In this document: positions 11,668 through 24,380 of the stretch, piece by piece
How positions within the stretch are numbered: position 1 is the first letter of the stretch
Layout of the letters: each line of letters starts with the position of its first letter
Source: Cinnamomum chago
Lineage: Eukaryota; Streptophyta; Magnoliopsida; Laurales; Lauraceae
NCBI GenBank assembly: GCA_038049695.1
Contig: CP142455.1
Location: 66,102,501 to 66,166,500 of the forward strand
Length of the DNA: 64,000 nucleotides
Reading direction: 5' to 3'
The notes under the pieces: model-generated
What the model was told of the DNA's origin: nothing
Database searches by the model: none
The model's input: only the letters and a program-made list of their open reading frames with translations
Translations under genes and position numbers: made by a program

Positions 11668-12171
11668 GTTTTTCTATTGATGGTCTTCATTTCGTTTTGG
11701 TTAGGATCTGAAATTCCATAGGATCGAGCAGCTGTCAAAGCAGAGGTACCGTATCTTGCTCATTATTTTAAGGTAGAAGAATCATGCGTTATTTATTTAT
11801 TTATTTATTTTTTGCTTAAGGCCTTAGATGTTTTTCAGTAATGATTTTGAATATGTGCGCTTTAGGTGTTTTCCTCTGTAAAATCCTAAATTCCCTCTTC
11901 TGTAAGTTTTCCCTATAATTTATTTATGTGATTTTAGTTTATTTTAGTGCGTCTTAATCTTGAGTTTAATTTCTTCATGTGCATCTAAATGTTAATTGAT
12001 GACGAAGATCATTATACATACCACCTGAATGTTTTAATGCTATAGTGGTTTTATGCATCCCTATTGATTTTTTTTGCTAATTTTAGATATATATATATAT
12101 ATATTTGCATTTTCATATTGATCTTTAGTTTCTTTTTACGTGTATTATAATTGCTGACAAAGATCCTAAAA
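9962..12171. other. Largely non-coding stretch, absent from the duplicated arm
   Basis: This is the left part of the 7.2-kb block (about 9961-17156) that the second arm lacks. No clear gene was found. A plus-strand exon-like piece lies near 11704-11743 (DLKFHRIEQLSKQR between an ag and a gt), and a (CT)n tract at 11622-11665 precedes it, as in some plant 5' leaders. Neither can be tied to a gene. Confidence 0.4.
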
Positions 12172-15100
12172 GGGCCTGTTTGGATAACTAAGGAGTGGAG
12201 TGAAGTGGAGTAAATTTCACATGAGAAGTGAAGTGGGTGGAAGTTAATTGGAGTACTTCACTTCACTCTGGTTGGTTGCTTTGTGTAAAGTGAAATCTAA
12301 AATATTTTGTATGTGTTTGGATACTTATGAGCAAAGTGAAAATGGGACAACACGAGCAAGTGAAAAAATGGCAATAATTCTATTTTAGGAAGTGCATGAG
12401 AATTGGATCCAAATATTCATCGAGTTTAGATCCTCCGATCGTGTTCATAATGGGCCCCATCTATTTAAAACTTTATCTGTAGAGTGGCCCACCTAATTAA
12501 AAAACTGAGCTCTGTAAAAAAAATTTGTCTGTAGGGGGATGAATTTTAGTTGAATCTTAGCTGTAAAAATAATGCTCTCCTCAAATCTCAAACAAACCAA
12601 AGCCCAAATCTCATTTTCCAATATCCAACTTCAAGTCAAAGAGAACAAAAAAAACAATATCTTTCGCATATTTACAAAATCATGAACAAGAAATCTGAAA
12701 CTCACCACCAATTTAATAAAATGAAGCAACCACCAACAGAATCAAGAACATGAGAAACCGATGAAACAAAAGTCTAGTCCAACAGCTTATGAAAATTAAA
12801 AGTTTTAACACACTCGGAAAAAAACACAAACATAACGGAAATAGAGACACAAAACTCAATATAAGTCCCTTCCCACCACCGTATGTCAAGCACCCCAATA
12901 ACAAACCAATATACCAGCACAATAACTAAGAAATAAAATCAACCTAATCTCATGGTATAAATGTGATGTTAAATAAATCCTTTTGTTGAACTTTTCAAGG
13001 TCTTCCTTAGTTCAAGTCTGCAATGTAGTTTTCAGAAAATAATAATTAGAAGGAAAACAGGGGAAAGAGATCTCATAAGGGCAAACCCTATACTGAAAAA
13101 GAAAACTGATCATTTACCTCTATTGCTGTTACCAAATACTCAACAGCATCTGCCCTTTTTGTGGAGCTGCATAAAAGGATAACTATGATTCAAAACTATA
13201 GCCATGGAAAAGGGAGGAAAGAATATTGTACACCAATGACTTCCTAATAGACACAGCAGCAAAAGGGGTAACAAGTCCACAAATAACAAACACATGAACC
13301 AAAGGAGAAGGCTCCATAGCAGGATCGAAGAAAACATTTCTTCATCAAGATTAAACAAGCTGTCAATGTACAATATTTAGATCGAAAATAATACACCAAC
13401 AGCCCTAGTAAGCATTCAGTCATATCTCAACACAATCATACCTAAAAAGAGAAATCAATCAAGAAGAAATTACAAATAAGCTAATGAAGAGACTGAATGG
13501 AAAAGTAAATAAGAGGAGAAAAGTAAATAGAAACCATCTTATCAACTGTAATTGTAATGGTACTTAGAAACAGCAGAAAATAAGAGATATGGTTTTTACA
13601 AGTAAATAGTAGCAAGGCCCTGTATATTGTCTTCATAATCCTATAGTGAATCCCAATCTATCAAGAGGCCTGACTTCTAGTTGAAAAACCCTTGTGCGAA
13701 CTAGGTTAAGTGGATGGATATGGGAAATCTTATAGTTCAAGTATTTTCAAAACAAATTGTGCGCAAGTTATGAGAGTGGGTATAGTCAAAGTAGGAGCAT
13801 GTAGATGTGAGGTCCACATCTAAAATGTGTGTTTCAGTTATAAAATGAGATCTACTTTGATGACAGGCTTATTGTCAGTACTGTACTGACTCATATAATT
13901 TGATGTATTCAACTAAAGTTATTGTCTGTTTTTTCTATTCGCACCATGAATCAAGTTATCCTGGCAGCCAATGTGGCAGCCAAGCAGGAAAAGAGGGGGA
14001 AAAATTATCCTTCTGTGAGACTGTGAGATCATTTGGACGAAGAGAAAACAATGGAAAGGAAAAAAAAATAAGTTTAGGAAACTGTTTGCAGTACAAAGTT
14101 GAATTAAGGATGATTTTTAACTTTCACCTCATACACAAACAGACTCTAAGCCAGAACAACTTCTTGCAAGAAAATTGAAGAAGCAAATGTCTGAAGTGTA
14201 TCTGAAGTGAAAACTAAAAATCTCACAACAAAAGCACCATATGATCCAATGTGTCTAATTACTAATAAAAACCAGCATGAAGGGAATTGACAGGAACCAA
14301 TCAAAGGAAACATGGATGTCTTTTGTCAAGACATGAATTAGCTTTCCATAAGAAGGTGTAAACAAAGAAAGCTGGCTAGCAAATGACTTGGCTGGGCTTC
14401 ACAAAACAAAAAATAATGATCATAATGTGGTACAGAACCATGAGAAACAGACTTTTATTTTTTTTATTTTTTACAACATTTGGGCTAACCACCCAATTTG
14501 ACTTTTGGGTTCCACTACTCTCAAACCCAAATCATCAATGCATAGGCATCACACTTTCGGTGCATAGAAATTCCCTTTTAAGACTTTCCTTGATGTGTGG
14601 CAGAAAGATGCTCTAATGAATAATGTATCTGTTCTGAAAAAAGGGTCTGCTCCCAGATTTATTTTCATACAATGGACTGACTGGGCTAAGATCCAAATCC
14701 AAGCCTGAATTAAAACTCAATCATCATTGCATTTGGCCTATTTGGCATAAAGGCCAAATGCTTTCCAAATAATTTGAGAACCATCAGGTCTCTCGACTAC
14801 TTAAAAGGACTACAATAGCACATAAAGATAATGCTACCCAAAAGAATGATAAATGTCATGCAACAGGTTAAACTTATAAGAAGTTATTTATTGTAGATGG
14901 TTAAACTGGTCATCAAAATAGGAGAAACTACCACTAACGTTGTGAGAAACACTAGAAATTTTTGAGAAGATTTTCAAAACAGAGAAGACATGAACACTTG
15001 TTAATCATACCATGCAAATGATAATGTAATTTCCAATTTAGCATCAGGATAAATCCTTCATATAAAAATGACACATGAGCATTTGGGGGTTGGGGGGGGT

Positions 15101-15516
15101 GTTGGGGCGTTGAATCAGCGGAGGTGGGAGATAGAGGTGGGGGCGTCACATATAACTAAGAATCTAAGCAACCCCAAATAAAAATCCACAAACAAGAAAG
15201 TTCATAAAATCAAAAACCCAAAACCCCAAATCAGAAATCTAGTAGCCCGGATGATTCAATGTTCCCAGAATCAGACATTTGCCAAAACCAGATTTTGAAA
15301 AACCATTATCCAAACTTTCAGTGGAAAGGAACCATGCAACAAAATCGTAAGCCCTAACCCAATCCTTGAAACCATGTCTAGAAACCAGAAATCGTAACCC
15401 AGTATCAAGAGAGAAACCAGAAATCGTAACCCAGTATCAAGAGAGAGAGGGAGGGAGAGGGAGGGAGAGGGAGGAAGAGAGGGAGATTACTTGAGATGTG
15501 GAGCGTTTTTCTTCAT
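11295..15516 (-). pseudogene. Possible minus-strand gene remnant (three in-phase exon pieces)
   Basis: Piece 1 at 15516-15491 starts with ATG (MKKNAPHL) and ends at a gt donor. Piece 2 at 13166-13118 (STKRADAVEYLVTAIE) lies between cag and gt. Piece 3 at 11324-11295 (NLDAIFNNC, stop) follows ttgcag. Their phases are compatible in order. The protein family is not recognised, the assembled product would be very short, and piece 3 lies outside the putative transposon that holds the other two. It could be chance or an incomplete gene. Confidence 0.22.
11622..11665 (+). repeat. (CT)n microsatellite
   Basis: An uninterrupted CT dinucleotide tract of about 44 nt. Confidence 0.95.
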
Positions 15517-15753
15517 CCAATTGTTGCAAGAGTAGAATCGACTTCTAGCGAGAGGAGAGGAGAGGAGTAGAATCGATTTTACTCATGGGAACCGAAGTGT
15601 TTAGGGTTGAAGTGAAATGGGATCCACGTGGGCTGACAACACTACTTCATCTGTCGGGCCAGGCTGATCCAAACACCATTGACTTGAAATTTTATACCGT
15701 TGGGGCTCATCTAACTTCACTTTATTCCATTACTTGCCTACCCAAACAGGTCC
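12172..15753. mobile_element. Putative DNA transposon with gggcctgtttgg ends
   Basis: The left end gggcctgtttggataa and right end (complement ggacctgtttgggtag) form short inverted repeats. Both subterminal regions are rich in gaagtg/cacttc motifs. The flanks tcctaaaa (12164-12171) and tcctaaag (from 15751) match at 7 of 8, suggesting a hAT-type 8-bp duplication, but the exact right end is uncertain by about 3 bp. No transposase was recognised. Exon-like pieces on the minus strand (15491-15516, 13118-13166) suggest a captured gene fragment. Confidence 0.5.
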
Positions 15754-17156
15754 TAAAGTATGTGTATCATGTATGTGGTAGTGTCATAATGGTTTATGCA
15801 TATTATCTATGTTGTTTTGCCAGTTGCTTCTTTCGCACTATATCTGTTGCAATTTCGATTTTCGTCTTTGTAACTCAGCTTGCAAGTTAAAAACATCGAC
15901 AGGTTTCTTTTGGAATACGACAGTCCAACACTCCACAGAATGTTAAAGGTTGAACTGCTTTTATTATTATTATTATTTTCTAACTTGGTCTATCATTGAA
16001 AACAAAAGAGAGCAACAAGTAGTGTAATGTGCATGAATGATGAATCTAACAGTTTCCTTTCAGCTAAATTGAGATATATGGAGTGGAATGGAAAATCTTC
16101 CTTTATGGTGATAATCCATTCAGAAATTTTCCATAGTTTCACATAGATTTATTGATCTTTTCTATGACCTCTTTTGATGTCTACATATTTCTTCAATTAC
16201 AATACCTATCAATAGAAATTTGCCTTCTTTTCTACTTGAGTTTGAATTATTTTAATTTTTATTTAATTGTTTTCCTCTTTTGTCCATTCAATTAATCAAC
16301 CAGATTTTTAGCAACCATCTTACTTTACCAAATGACTAGAATTTAGACAACTCGATTCCCTCAAAACAGTTTATAAGTATTCTTCTCCATTTTAAATGTC
16401 AACTCAAGCTACCAGTTTGAATGAAATCTCATTCCAATGTAGAAAAATTAAAAGAACCCTTCAATGCCATTCCTATTAATTTCTTATGCAGTCACAGATT
16501 GTTATCTAATACAGTTTTGATATTTTCCTTCTTTTCTGTTGCTTTAATTCCTTTATCTGTGTACATTATTGGATCATGTCGTGGGGATTGGATCTTTGTT
16601 TTTTTTCTTTAATCCATGAACTTCGTGCATTGGTATTTAATCACAAGTATGTCCACTATTTGATGATTGTTGTTTATGTACTATCCTTTCTTGTTTTATT
16701 GAGTAAAAAATGTTCTGGACAATCTGCATATAAAACAAGCTCTTTTTAACAATATGTAATCTTTTACCATTTTTTTTTTCAACTTATCTGATAACTTCTG
16801 TTATTTGTTCACAGCCTGGTAGTGAGAGGTAAACACTCAACTCAGAGATGGACTGTGGAGAATGTTTCAGAAGATTCAAATCCAAAATAACTGAGGAGGG
16901 AGATAATGCAAGGGCCATAACAGGTTGTTAGGCCACTTCCCAATAATGTAAACAGAGATGGTGTTTCAGCTGAGTTTATGTAAGTTCTCTCTCTCTCTCT
17001 CTCATCATGTTAGTTCCTTTTGATTCCATATGGTACTCTAATACATATAGTATCTTCTCACTATTCCAACTGTGGATTGTGTCATATGTTGTGACCTACA
17101 TACATATGTATATGTGCTTTCATTTGCCATGTCATACATATGTTTCTACACGTCAG
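15754..17156. other. AT-rich stretch without a recognised gene
   Basis: No reading frame with a recognisable family was found. A short exon-like piece follows ttcacag at about 16815, but nothing extends it. Confidence 0.4.
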
Positions 17157-19180
17157 TATATGCAAAACTTGAATTTACATTTTCATATAAAAAAAGTGTG
17201 TCACATTCCTGCAGTTATCATGTAATAACATTTAATAGATTGTCAAGTATTTGGACGCATGTGATGCGCAATTGTTAAATTATTTGATACTAATTCAATT
17301 TGCATTATAATATTTGTTATACTATATTAGTATGTCATTATAGTGTTAATGATCTGGGTCATTCAAGTTTGACTTGTTTGGTACCTAGAGCTATATCCAT
17401 TTTGAAAAGATCCTCGTTATCAGAGAAAAGAGTTAATCCTACATTGTCTCTCTAGACATGCTCCTGGAAGACTGCCAAATGCCACATTATCTCTCTAGAC
17501 ATGCTCCTGGAAGACTGCCAAATGCAAACACCCCCCCCCCCCCCCCCCACCCCTTTTTTTCTTCTTCTTGTCCGCCATGCTCTGTGAACTACAGATAGAT
17601 AGGGTATAAACTGATTGATGAGTCATTACAACTCAGCCCCTTTTTTCTTGATTACGGTTTGCACCATAAATCATGGACCTTAATTCAGATTAGGAACCGA
17701 TGCTCCAAGAAATGGAATATAACAGAAGTCTGTTACCATCTGTTACAATGTTTGGTAAGCCTAAATGCCCCTGTGCTTACATGTACATGTAACCCCATAT
17801 GGGCCAGCTTTAAGACGCTTATTGGAGGCCCACCTGGTACATTCCCAGGCCTGAAGCTCAGGCCAGATAACTCATCAGGTCAGCTAAAAATTAGTGTTGT
17901 ATTTTACATGTGGATAATTTGGTCTGATCTTTTTCTATTGTTCATTCTTTGGGTCCATTTGATCCACTTGTTCCGTGATTGATCTACTAAAAGGGAAATA
18001 ATTTTAATCTCACCGCTGAGTGGATTGGATCTTGCACATGTGTAAGCTTGAGAAGGCATGAAGGTCATCTTAGGGTATGCTTATTTCTTCTAATTGAATT
18101 CCTAGGAATTCTAAGGCTTAAGTGGAAAATAATGAAGAATCAAAGGTAAACATAAAAAATTGACCATCAAATGACCTCCCCTTAAACGGAAACTGAATCA
18201 AGGGAGGTGGGAAATGAATATCCAGCCATCTTGCCTGTAATTCAAATTCTAGGAAAGTCAAGATCTCATCCTGAACTCCACTTCATATCCTTCACCTTTC
18301 ATCTCTTTAATAATCCTTCGTTGGAGCTCATTTAACCATAAATTCCTATGTATTCTACACAAACAAACAGGCCCTTGGATAAAATGTTACGACTTTGTAT
18401 TTCCCATGAGTTAGTGTTTTACCCTACTCTGGCCTTTCCTATTTTCCACCACTAGAATTATATAAGAAACATAAATGTGGTGGCCCACCGCCTTCCACCC
18501 TTGCCTTCAAATTGAAAATTCCATGCTTTGGTGGTCTACCACCTTGGTGCCTTCTTCTCCTGCCAATCTTTAGTATATCCAAGGATTGTGATGCCCATAT
18601 GTTATGCTGCATAAATATGGTGTATTCTCAGTTACAAATATATTATATATTTTATTTATTACATACATATGCTCTATGGACTCATCCAAGCCGTTGGATT
18701 TTGAGTCTCCTCCAACGCTCGTCATACGCTGTATATACTGACCGAAGGAAAACGAAAATGAAACCCAAAAAAAAAAAATTCTCCCAAATTGGCAGCAATG
18801 CCCTCCTCTCTTCCTTCTCCCTCCCATCGCGCCGCCGATGAACCTGCGGCACGTTCCTCTCCCATCACTCGTCGCCAGCACCGGCACGTTCCTCTCCCAT
18901 CGCTCCTCTCTCTCTCTCTGACATGTTATTTAATTGTGCTTAGCAGTCTTATTATTATGGGATGATTTATGGATTAGATTTGCTATATGCTTCTGCACTT
19001 CGATTATGGTTTGCTTGTGAGTGTGACATCCTCATAGCGCAAACATGTGGGAAATCACGTACGCGGGCGTTGTGTTCCGTCTTGTTCCACGTGGGCACAA
19101 AAAAAAAAAAAAAAAAAAAGGAAAAAAATGTACATCACCATGCTCCGATCCCGGATTAGGAGTGTCATTCGCACTAACCC
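17157..19180. repeat. Segmental duplication arm D1 (partner 43728-45665)
   Basis: It is nearly identical to 43728-45665 over its whole length, with small indels. Arm 1 has an 18-nt C run at 17531-17548 and an A run near 19099-19119 where arm 2 is shorter. It contains open frames preserved in both arms (17659-17982 and 44162-44485), but these start at a TTG and match no family I recognise. Confidence 0.9.
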
Positions 19181-19195
19181 GGTATGGGGTTGCGG

Positions 19196-20310
19196 CAGTC
19201 ATCGTGGTAGATTACATGTGTACCGGCATAGGATGACTTATTCAAAATAGTTGGTAGCAACCACTTTTTTAAGGAAGAATGTACAAAGCAAGATAAATTG
19301 CAACATCTCTATCAAAACACACAAAATCACCTCAAGCGAAAATCAAAGAGCAAGCTTCACAATGATGCAAGCAAGGTTCTGATCTCCGCCAATGTAAGAA
19401 TCAGGCCTAAAACCACATCTTACCGAGCCCAAAAAACCACCCATCACTGCCCAGTTAGGGATGTAGTAAATTAGTAATACCAAATTGATACAAGCTAAGA
19501 TCTCTCTCTCTCTCTCTCTCTCTAGGAAAAAAACTCCCAGGCACTCCCATTAATGTACCTTAGTCCACATGTTAAACATTAACCAAAAATCCAGAAATGT
19601 AACAAAAAATTTCAGCAACTGCCTCATGAACATTTAGGGCATGTTTGTGCAGCCAATTTCTGCATAAAACAATTTTTTTGGCGTCTGGTGCGAAAAAGTT
19701 CTGTGGAAAATCGAATCTAAACATCGTGATCCAACATGTAGGCAGGTTCAATGACAAGAAAACTAATAATATTTTATACTTTTTTAGCAATGGACGAAAA
19801 GGTGTCATCATGGTAGATTGCACATGTACCGGCATAGGATGACTTATTCAAAATAGTTGGTGGCAACCACTTTTTTAAGGAAGAATGTACAAAGCAGGAT
19901 AAATTGCAACATCTCCATCATAACACACAAAATCACCTCAAGCGAAAATCAAAGAGCAAGCTTCACAATGATGCAAGCAAGGTTCTGATCTCCGCCAATG
20001 TAAGAATCAGGCCTAAAACCACATCTTAGCGAGCCCAAAAAACCTCCCATCACTCCCAGTGAGGGATGTAGTATTACCAAATTGATACAATAGTTGATCT
20101 CTCTCTCTCTCTCTCTCTAAGAAAAAAACTCCCAGCCGCTACCATTAATGTACCTCAGTCCACATGTTAAAACATAACCAGAAATCCAGCAATGTAACAA
20201 AAAAATTTAGCAACTGCCCCATGAACATTTAGGGCATGTTTGTGGAGCCAATTTCTGCATAAAACAATTTTTTGGGCGTCTGGTGCGAAAAAGTTCAGCG
20301 GAAAATTGAA
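19196..20310 (+). repeat. Direct repeat of about 500 bp
   Basis: About 19200-19705 and 19808-20310 are the same unit in the same orientation, starting near catgtgtaccggcataggat. Each has its own (CT)n stretch (19502-19523 and 20097-20118). The unit includes gcgtctggtgcgaaaaagtt near its end. Confidence 0.9.
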
Positions 20311-20439
20311 TCTAAAATGCCCCTTTTTCCTCGCTAGAGAGATTTTTGCTTTCCAACAAGGGAGGGTCGGACTTCCGTTCCATCGGAAAACTTGACCACC
20401 CTTTATAATCCATTTTTCATCGCAAAATCAGGATGAATT

Positions 20440-20745
20440 GAGCGGAAAATCCAGTAACCCTTGTCCCCGCTTCTCTGGAGTTCCCATGGTATTATTGTAC
20501 CGACAAAGAAGATGCTCCAGCCATCATTTTCATCATCATCATCATCATCTCGCTCTCTCTCTGGCGGACACTATCCTCCTCCCTCTGTTTCTCTCCCTCT
20601 CCCTCTCTCTAATTTGTCTCTCCCACTTCACTCTCTCTCTCTCCTTCGTCTCTCTCTCCATCTCTGGGCAACCCCTCTCTCTCTATCTGTGTTGTTATTG
20701 AGCAGCAGTTACAGATTGCATTCCCCCTTGTCAGAATAGGGATAT
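20440..20745 (+). other. CT-rich leader-like region, gene start uncertain
   Basis: This is a pyrimidine-rich segment with open frames encoding only Ser/Pro/Leu low-complexity sequence. It resembles a plant 5' leader or first exon (ATG at 20512 and 20744), but no protein family can be assigned and no downstream exon series was established. Confidence 0.25.
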
Positions 20746-21241
20746 GAGGAAGGTATTATATCTCCCAATTTCTATAATTTTTCTTCATTTATGTTTTTAT
20801 GGTGTTAATTCACATGGGTTTGAATTTCACATGGTCTCATTTAAACGGTATTGTATTTTCTCTCTCTTTGTTCCATGTATTTTCTCTTTCACATGGGTCT
20901 TGAAATTAGAGTACCCAGAATATTTTGTCTCATTCATTCTGATTCAATAACAGAATGTATGAGTAGCATTTTGTTGTCTTTTTAGGGCAGAATAGACTCT
21001 TAGTATTTACTAAAATGAAGTTTGTTGAAGTGGCTAAATATTTCTCTTATTGAAGACGTTGTCACTTTGCAAGGCCTTATGATTATGACTGAGAAATTTG
21101 TTTACTCTTGGTAAGAAATTGTATTTGCTCTGTTTTGTAATATTCATTATTTTTATAATTTTCATCTTATAGAAAGAAGTTCAAGTATTGTGATAATGTT
21201 TAGCTAATTGTCAATTCTCTATCTGGTTTGTTGAAGTTGAA

Positions 21242-22118
21242 TTTTTTTATTTTTTTGAATGATAACTTTCATTAAAAACAAATCAGAACAAAAGATTTAT
21301 ACTGACCAGAAGAAGCAAGCAGACATGAACCAAAACAGGGAAACAGAAGCCTAAAACCACCATCAAAACAGGCTGCCAGAAGGTAAAGAGAAAGGACCGA
21401 AAAGTAAAACTGACGACACCCTGATTACGAGAAGGCTATTTTCTTCCAATTAAACATACTTTGATCGACAGGGTAGTGTCAAAATATAGGATTCATCTTC
21501 ACCCATTGTCCAACTGAAAATTTAATCTTGCCACATAGAATCTCTACATCAGTTGTTCCTTCGAAACATCTAGCATTCCTCTCCATCCAGATGTTCCTAA
21601 TGACTGAAAGAAAGGAAAGCTTCCACATCTCCTTCCCTTTCGGAAACCCTATAGGAAATTTCCCTGCCTCAAAAAGGTTCTGAAAAAGCTCCAGCAGAGC
21701 CCATTTACACCCCCAACCAGCTAATAACAGAATTCCATATGTTCACAGCACACCTGCATCTTAATAGAAGCCGATCTACATTTTCCTCGTCCTCCAAGCA
21801 CATTTCCCGCTTTTTCTAAGATTATCTAAAGTTAGAATTCTCCTTCGGAAGGCAATCCAACCAAAAGCCACCCTGGGAGGAGCCTAAAACTTTCATATGC
21901 TTGCTAAGTTCTAATCCCAGCCCTCGCAGATAGAGCTGAATAAAAGGAAGAGACGGAGAATGGCCCACTTTTCGAAGCTTTCCAAACCCAAGCATCTTCC
22001 CCTTCGCCAGGAATTTGAATATCCCTCAAAAGATCTAGGAGAGACATAAATTGCGTCTCCTCATGATCCCTCAAATTCCTTCTGACAGTTGGGCACCGAA
22101 TGAGCCGTCCTCACGCAA
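21242..22118 (-). mobile_element. 5'-truncated LINE (L1-type) insertion
   Basis: Flanked by ttgttgaagttgaa at 21228-21241 and 22119-22132, a 14-bp target duplication. The A-rich 3' end appears as T-rich at 21242-21261 on the plus strand, and next to it is the complement of gaaagttatcattc, a common plant LINE 3' end. On the minus strand near 21870-21800 the reading PPRVAFGWIAFRR then ILTLDNLRKSGKC matches the zinc-binding region that follows the reverse transcriptase in plant LINEs. Stops and frameshifts follow, so it is dead and lacks its 5' part. Confidence 0.88.
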
Positions 22119-22317
22119 TTGTTGAAGTTGAAATTTGAAATTCCATTTTCTTCTCTTTAATGGATATCTCTTGTTTAGATTAGTAATGCACTTTCATGTT
22201 GGTTTACTAATTTTAGATTTGCATTTCATATGGTATTTCAAAGAAGAGTAAATACTTCAATGACATCTCTGTATTTAGCTTATATCAGTTTTATAGCATA
22301 TCATTAATATTTCTTAT

Positions 22318-22400
22318 CATCAAAGCCTTGTCCCAACTATGTTGGGTTCGCCTACACGAATTCTGTATCTCCATTCCGATCTTGAGCCAAATCCTCAGAT
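22318..22400 (+). repeat. Au-SINE-like 3' segment
   Basis: The text ttgtcccaactatgttggg followed by tcgcctacacgaattc resembles the 3' region of plant Au SINEs. Related segments occur at 26650-26715 and 26951-26990, and a diverged one near 9548 and 37790. No target duplication was found. Confidence 0.35.
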
Positions 22401-22443
22401 AAGTTACACTTCTTAATCTAGTTTTCTAGTATGTATATATATA

Positions 22444-22732
22444 GGGAAATTCTCTAAAACGCCCCATCAAAATATGGGCGTTTTCGCCTCTTTGTAATGC
22501 CAAACAAAACAAAGCCATGCTAGAAGAAACAGTTCCCCACAAATAATTTCTTACAGGAAGATACAGCTCACCACCAACAGGGATCTTTGAAAAAAGTAGG
22601 AAATCATTAATTGCTTTTAAGGAGAGAAAATAGGGATTTAAATGCTTTGAATTTTCTCCCTAAAAAGCAGGAAAGAAGAGGCTTTTTTTGTGCAAAACAC
22701 CCTTTTGGAGGAGGGCATTCTATAAAATTCCC
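22444..22732. mobile_element. Possible small MULE-like MITE
   Basis: Imperfect inverted ends pair gggaaattctctaaaacgcc with the complement of the right end (gggaattttatagaatgccc). No 9-bp target duplication is visible because the left flank is an AT dinucleotide run. The assignment is weak. Confidence 0.3.
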
Positions 22733-24116
22733 ATAAGAAACATTATTGGGCCTGATAAAAAATTAATGGAACCAAGTGAAGGAGAAAAGGGTCAGGATAT
22801 TCAATCAATCGTGAATTAAATGAAGAGAAAACCTAGGAAGATTTTTAAATCGTTTGTTAGCCACCATTATTGCATGTTTTGAGATGATAAGCATTAAACC
22901 TCTTTTACTTAAAACTAGGAAAAGGTATGCATTCCTTTTAAGATGAGAATTCCACCTCAGAACAATTTGGCATTAATAATTCTTCTCTCATTCGTCAAAA
23001 GGAGGGGCGTTTTTTGTTGTAAAAACGCCTGGGCGTCATGTAGACCTCATATATATAAGTGTTAAGATGCTGCATTGCAGAAGTGTTAGAAGATGCTTGC
23101 AACATCTTGATGATGAGTCGTACAGATTTGAGGTAGTGTATGTGTTCTACTTCTTGTGGTTGTCATGTCTCTTTTTTTATTCAAATTCAATCTTATCATG
23201 ACAATGTTTCTCACCATGGGCAAGCATTGAACATTCTACTGATATTGGAAGGCCTTGCAAACTATTTCACATCTAATCATGACTGATTCGGTCTTCAAGA
23301 TTCTAGTGGAAACATGGTAGGGATCATATTCCAATAAAGTTGGTTGAAGAACTAGGTCCTCAAGGTTCACAACCACAAAGAACCATCACGAAATTCGAAG
23401 ACTACAGAGACTCTATAAAAGCAAAAGCAGACAGCCACTCAATGGATCCTTCACCCAATGCAACTCAATTATAAATTACAAAGACTAAAATATTATTAGA
23501 AATGACTACGCACAGAAGTCCTATTTTATTGCTGGATTGGGGGGACCTACATGAGTTTAGATGAGCTGACTTTAATCTTAGGGATATCTTGCCTTGTTTT
23601 GTTGTAATCGACAAGGTTTATAGTGTCATTACTGGGGCTGATTTGATATCATTCATGTAATATTACTAACTTGATGAGAATTGCTTTCTTTAACTAATTT
23701 TTAATCTTGTACATGGTTACTAGAAATAGTCATGTATGATAGCTTCCATGGTGAAATGTTTACACCATTTGATTATGAATTATGATCAAATGGTACTGGG
23801 AAGTAGTTGAATGAAGATCTTCAATTGTTCCACACTATAATTGCATTTTTGTTTTTGTTAAGGAAAATTTCTTCTTTTGCCATGCTTATTTGATGTAGGA
23901 TTTGCGACGTATTGTCAAAAGTGTGTGAGCTTATTTGAAAACACCCTCCTTGAGGGTAAAAGCATGTGAATTCGAGTCCTCCCCAATAAAAAAGGAAAAA
24001 AAAAAAAAAAAGAAACACATGAAATCATTTTCACACAATCTATGAACAGTTGTAGTGGAGTCTACACCATCTATGAGCAGTTTTTATCACTTTTGTAAGC
24101 ATCAAATTATTTTCCA

Positions 24117-24380
24117 ATGCAGCAAGAGTGTTGCAGCAAACACCAACATATTGAAATAATCAAGGAATCTGTTGCTGCAACACACAGTCAATTTGAGGAA
24201 TTCAGGCATTTTTCCTGTCCTGCACCAAACACAATAAAAGAGGCACAAAGATTTCTGTTTCAATGGCTTTTAAGTGCCATGGAAAATGCAGCTCCAAGAA
24301 TTCCACTGGGGCTGGATTCCTCTCTCCGCACAAATGAGTCCTTAGTTTCACATATGCATATAAACCTTCCCTCTTTCATG
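24117..24380 (+). CDS. Possible terminal exon of an unidentified gene
   Basis: An open frame follows tttccaatgcag, a good acceptor. It reads QQECCSKHQHIEIIKESVAA, then an EEFRHFSCPAPNTIKEA block, and ends at LVSHMHINLPSFM, stop. The composition looks like real protein. A part starting at QWLLSAMENAAPR is repeated at 404-526 in duplication arm A1, where the upstream part is missing. An exon-like piece at about 23080-23131 (SVRRCLQHLDDESYRFE between ag and gt) might belong to the same gene. I do not recognise the family. Confidence 0.35.

Noticed and set aside
14952-15149. Minus-strand Pro-rich frame
   Set aside because: Short, built on a G-rich plus-strand patch, with no homologue recognised.
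17659-17982. 107-codon open frame preserved in both duplication arms (also 44162-44485)
   Set aside because: It starts at TTG, has no recognised family, and conservation is explained by the recent duplication of non-coding DNA.
20438-20739. Two overlapping Ser/Pro/Leu-rich frames
   Set aside because: Low-complexity CT repeats; kept only as a possible leader region.
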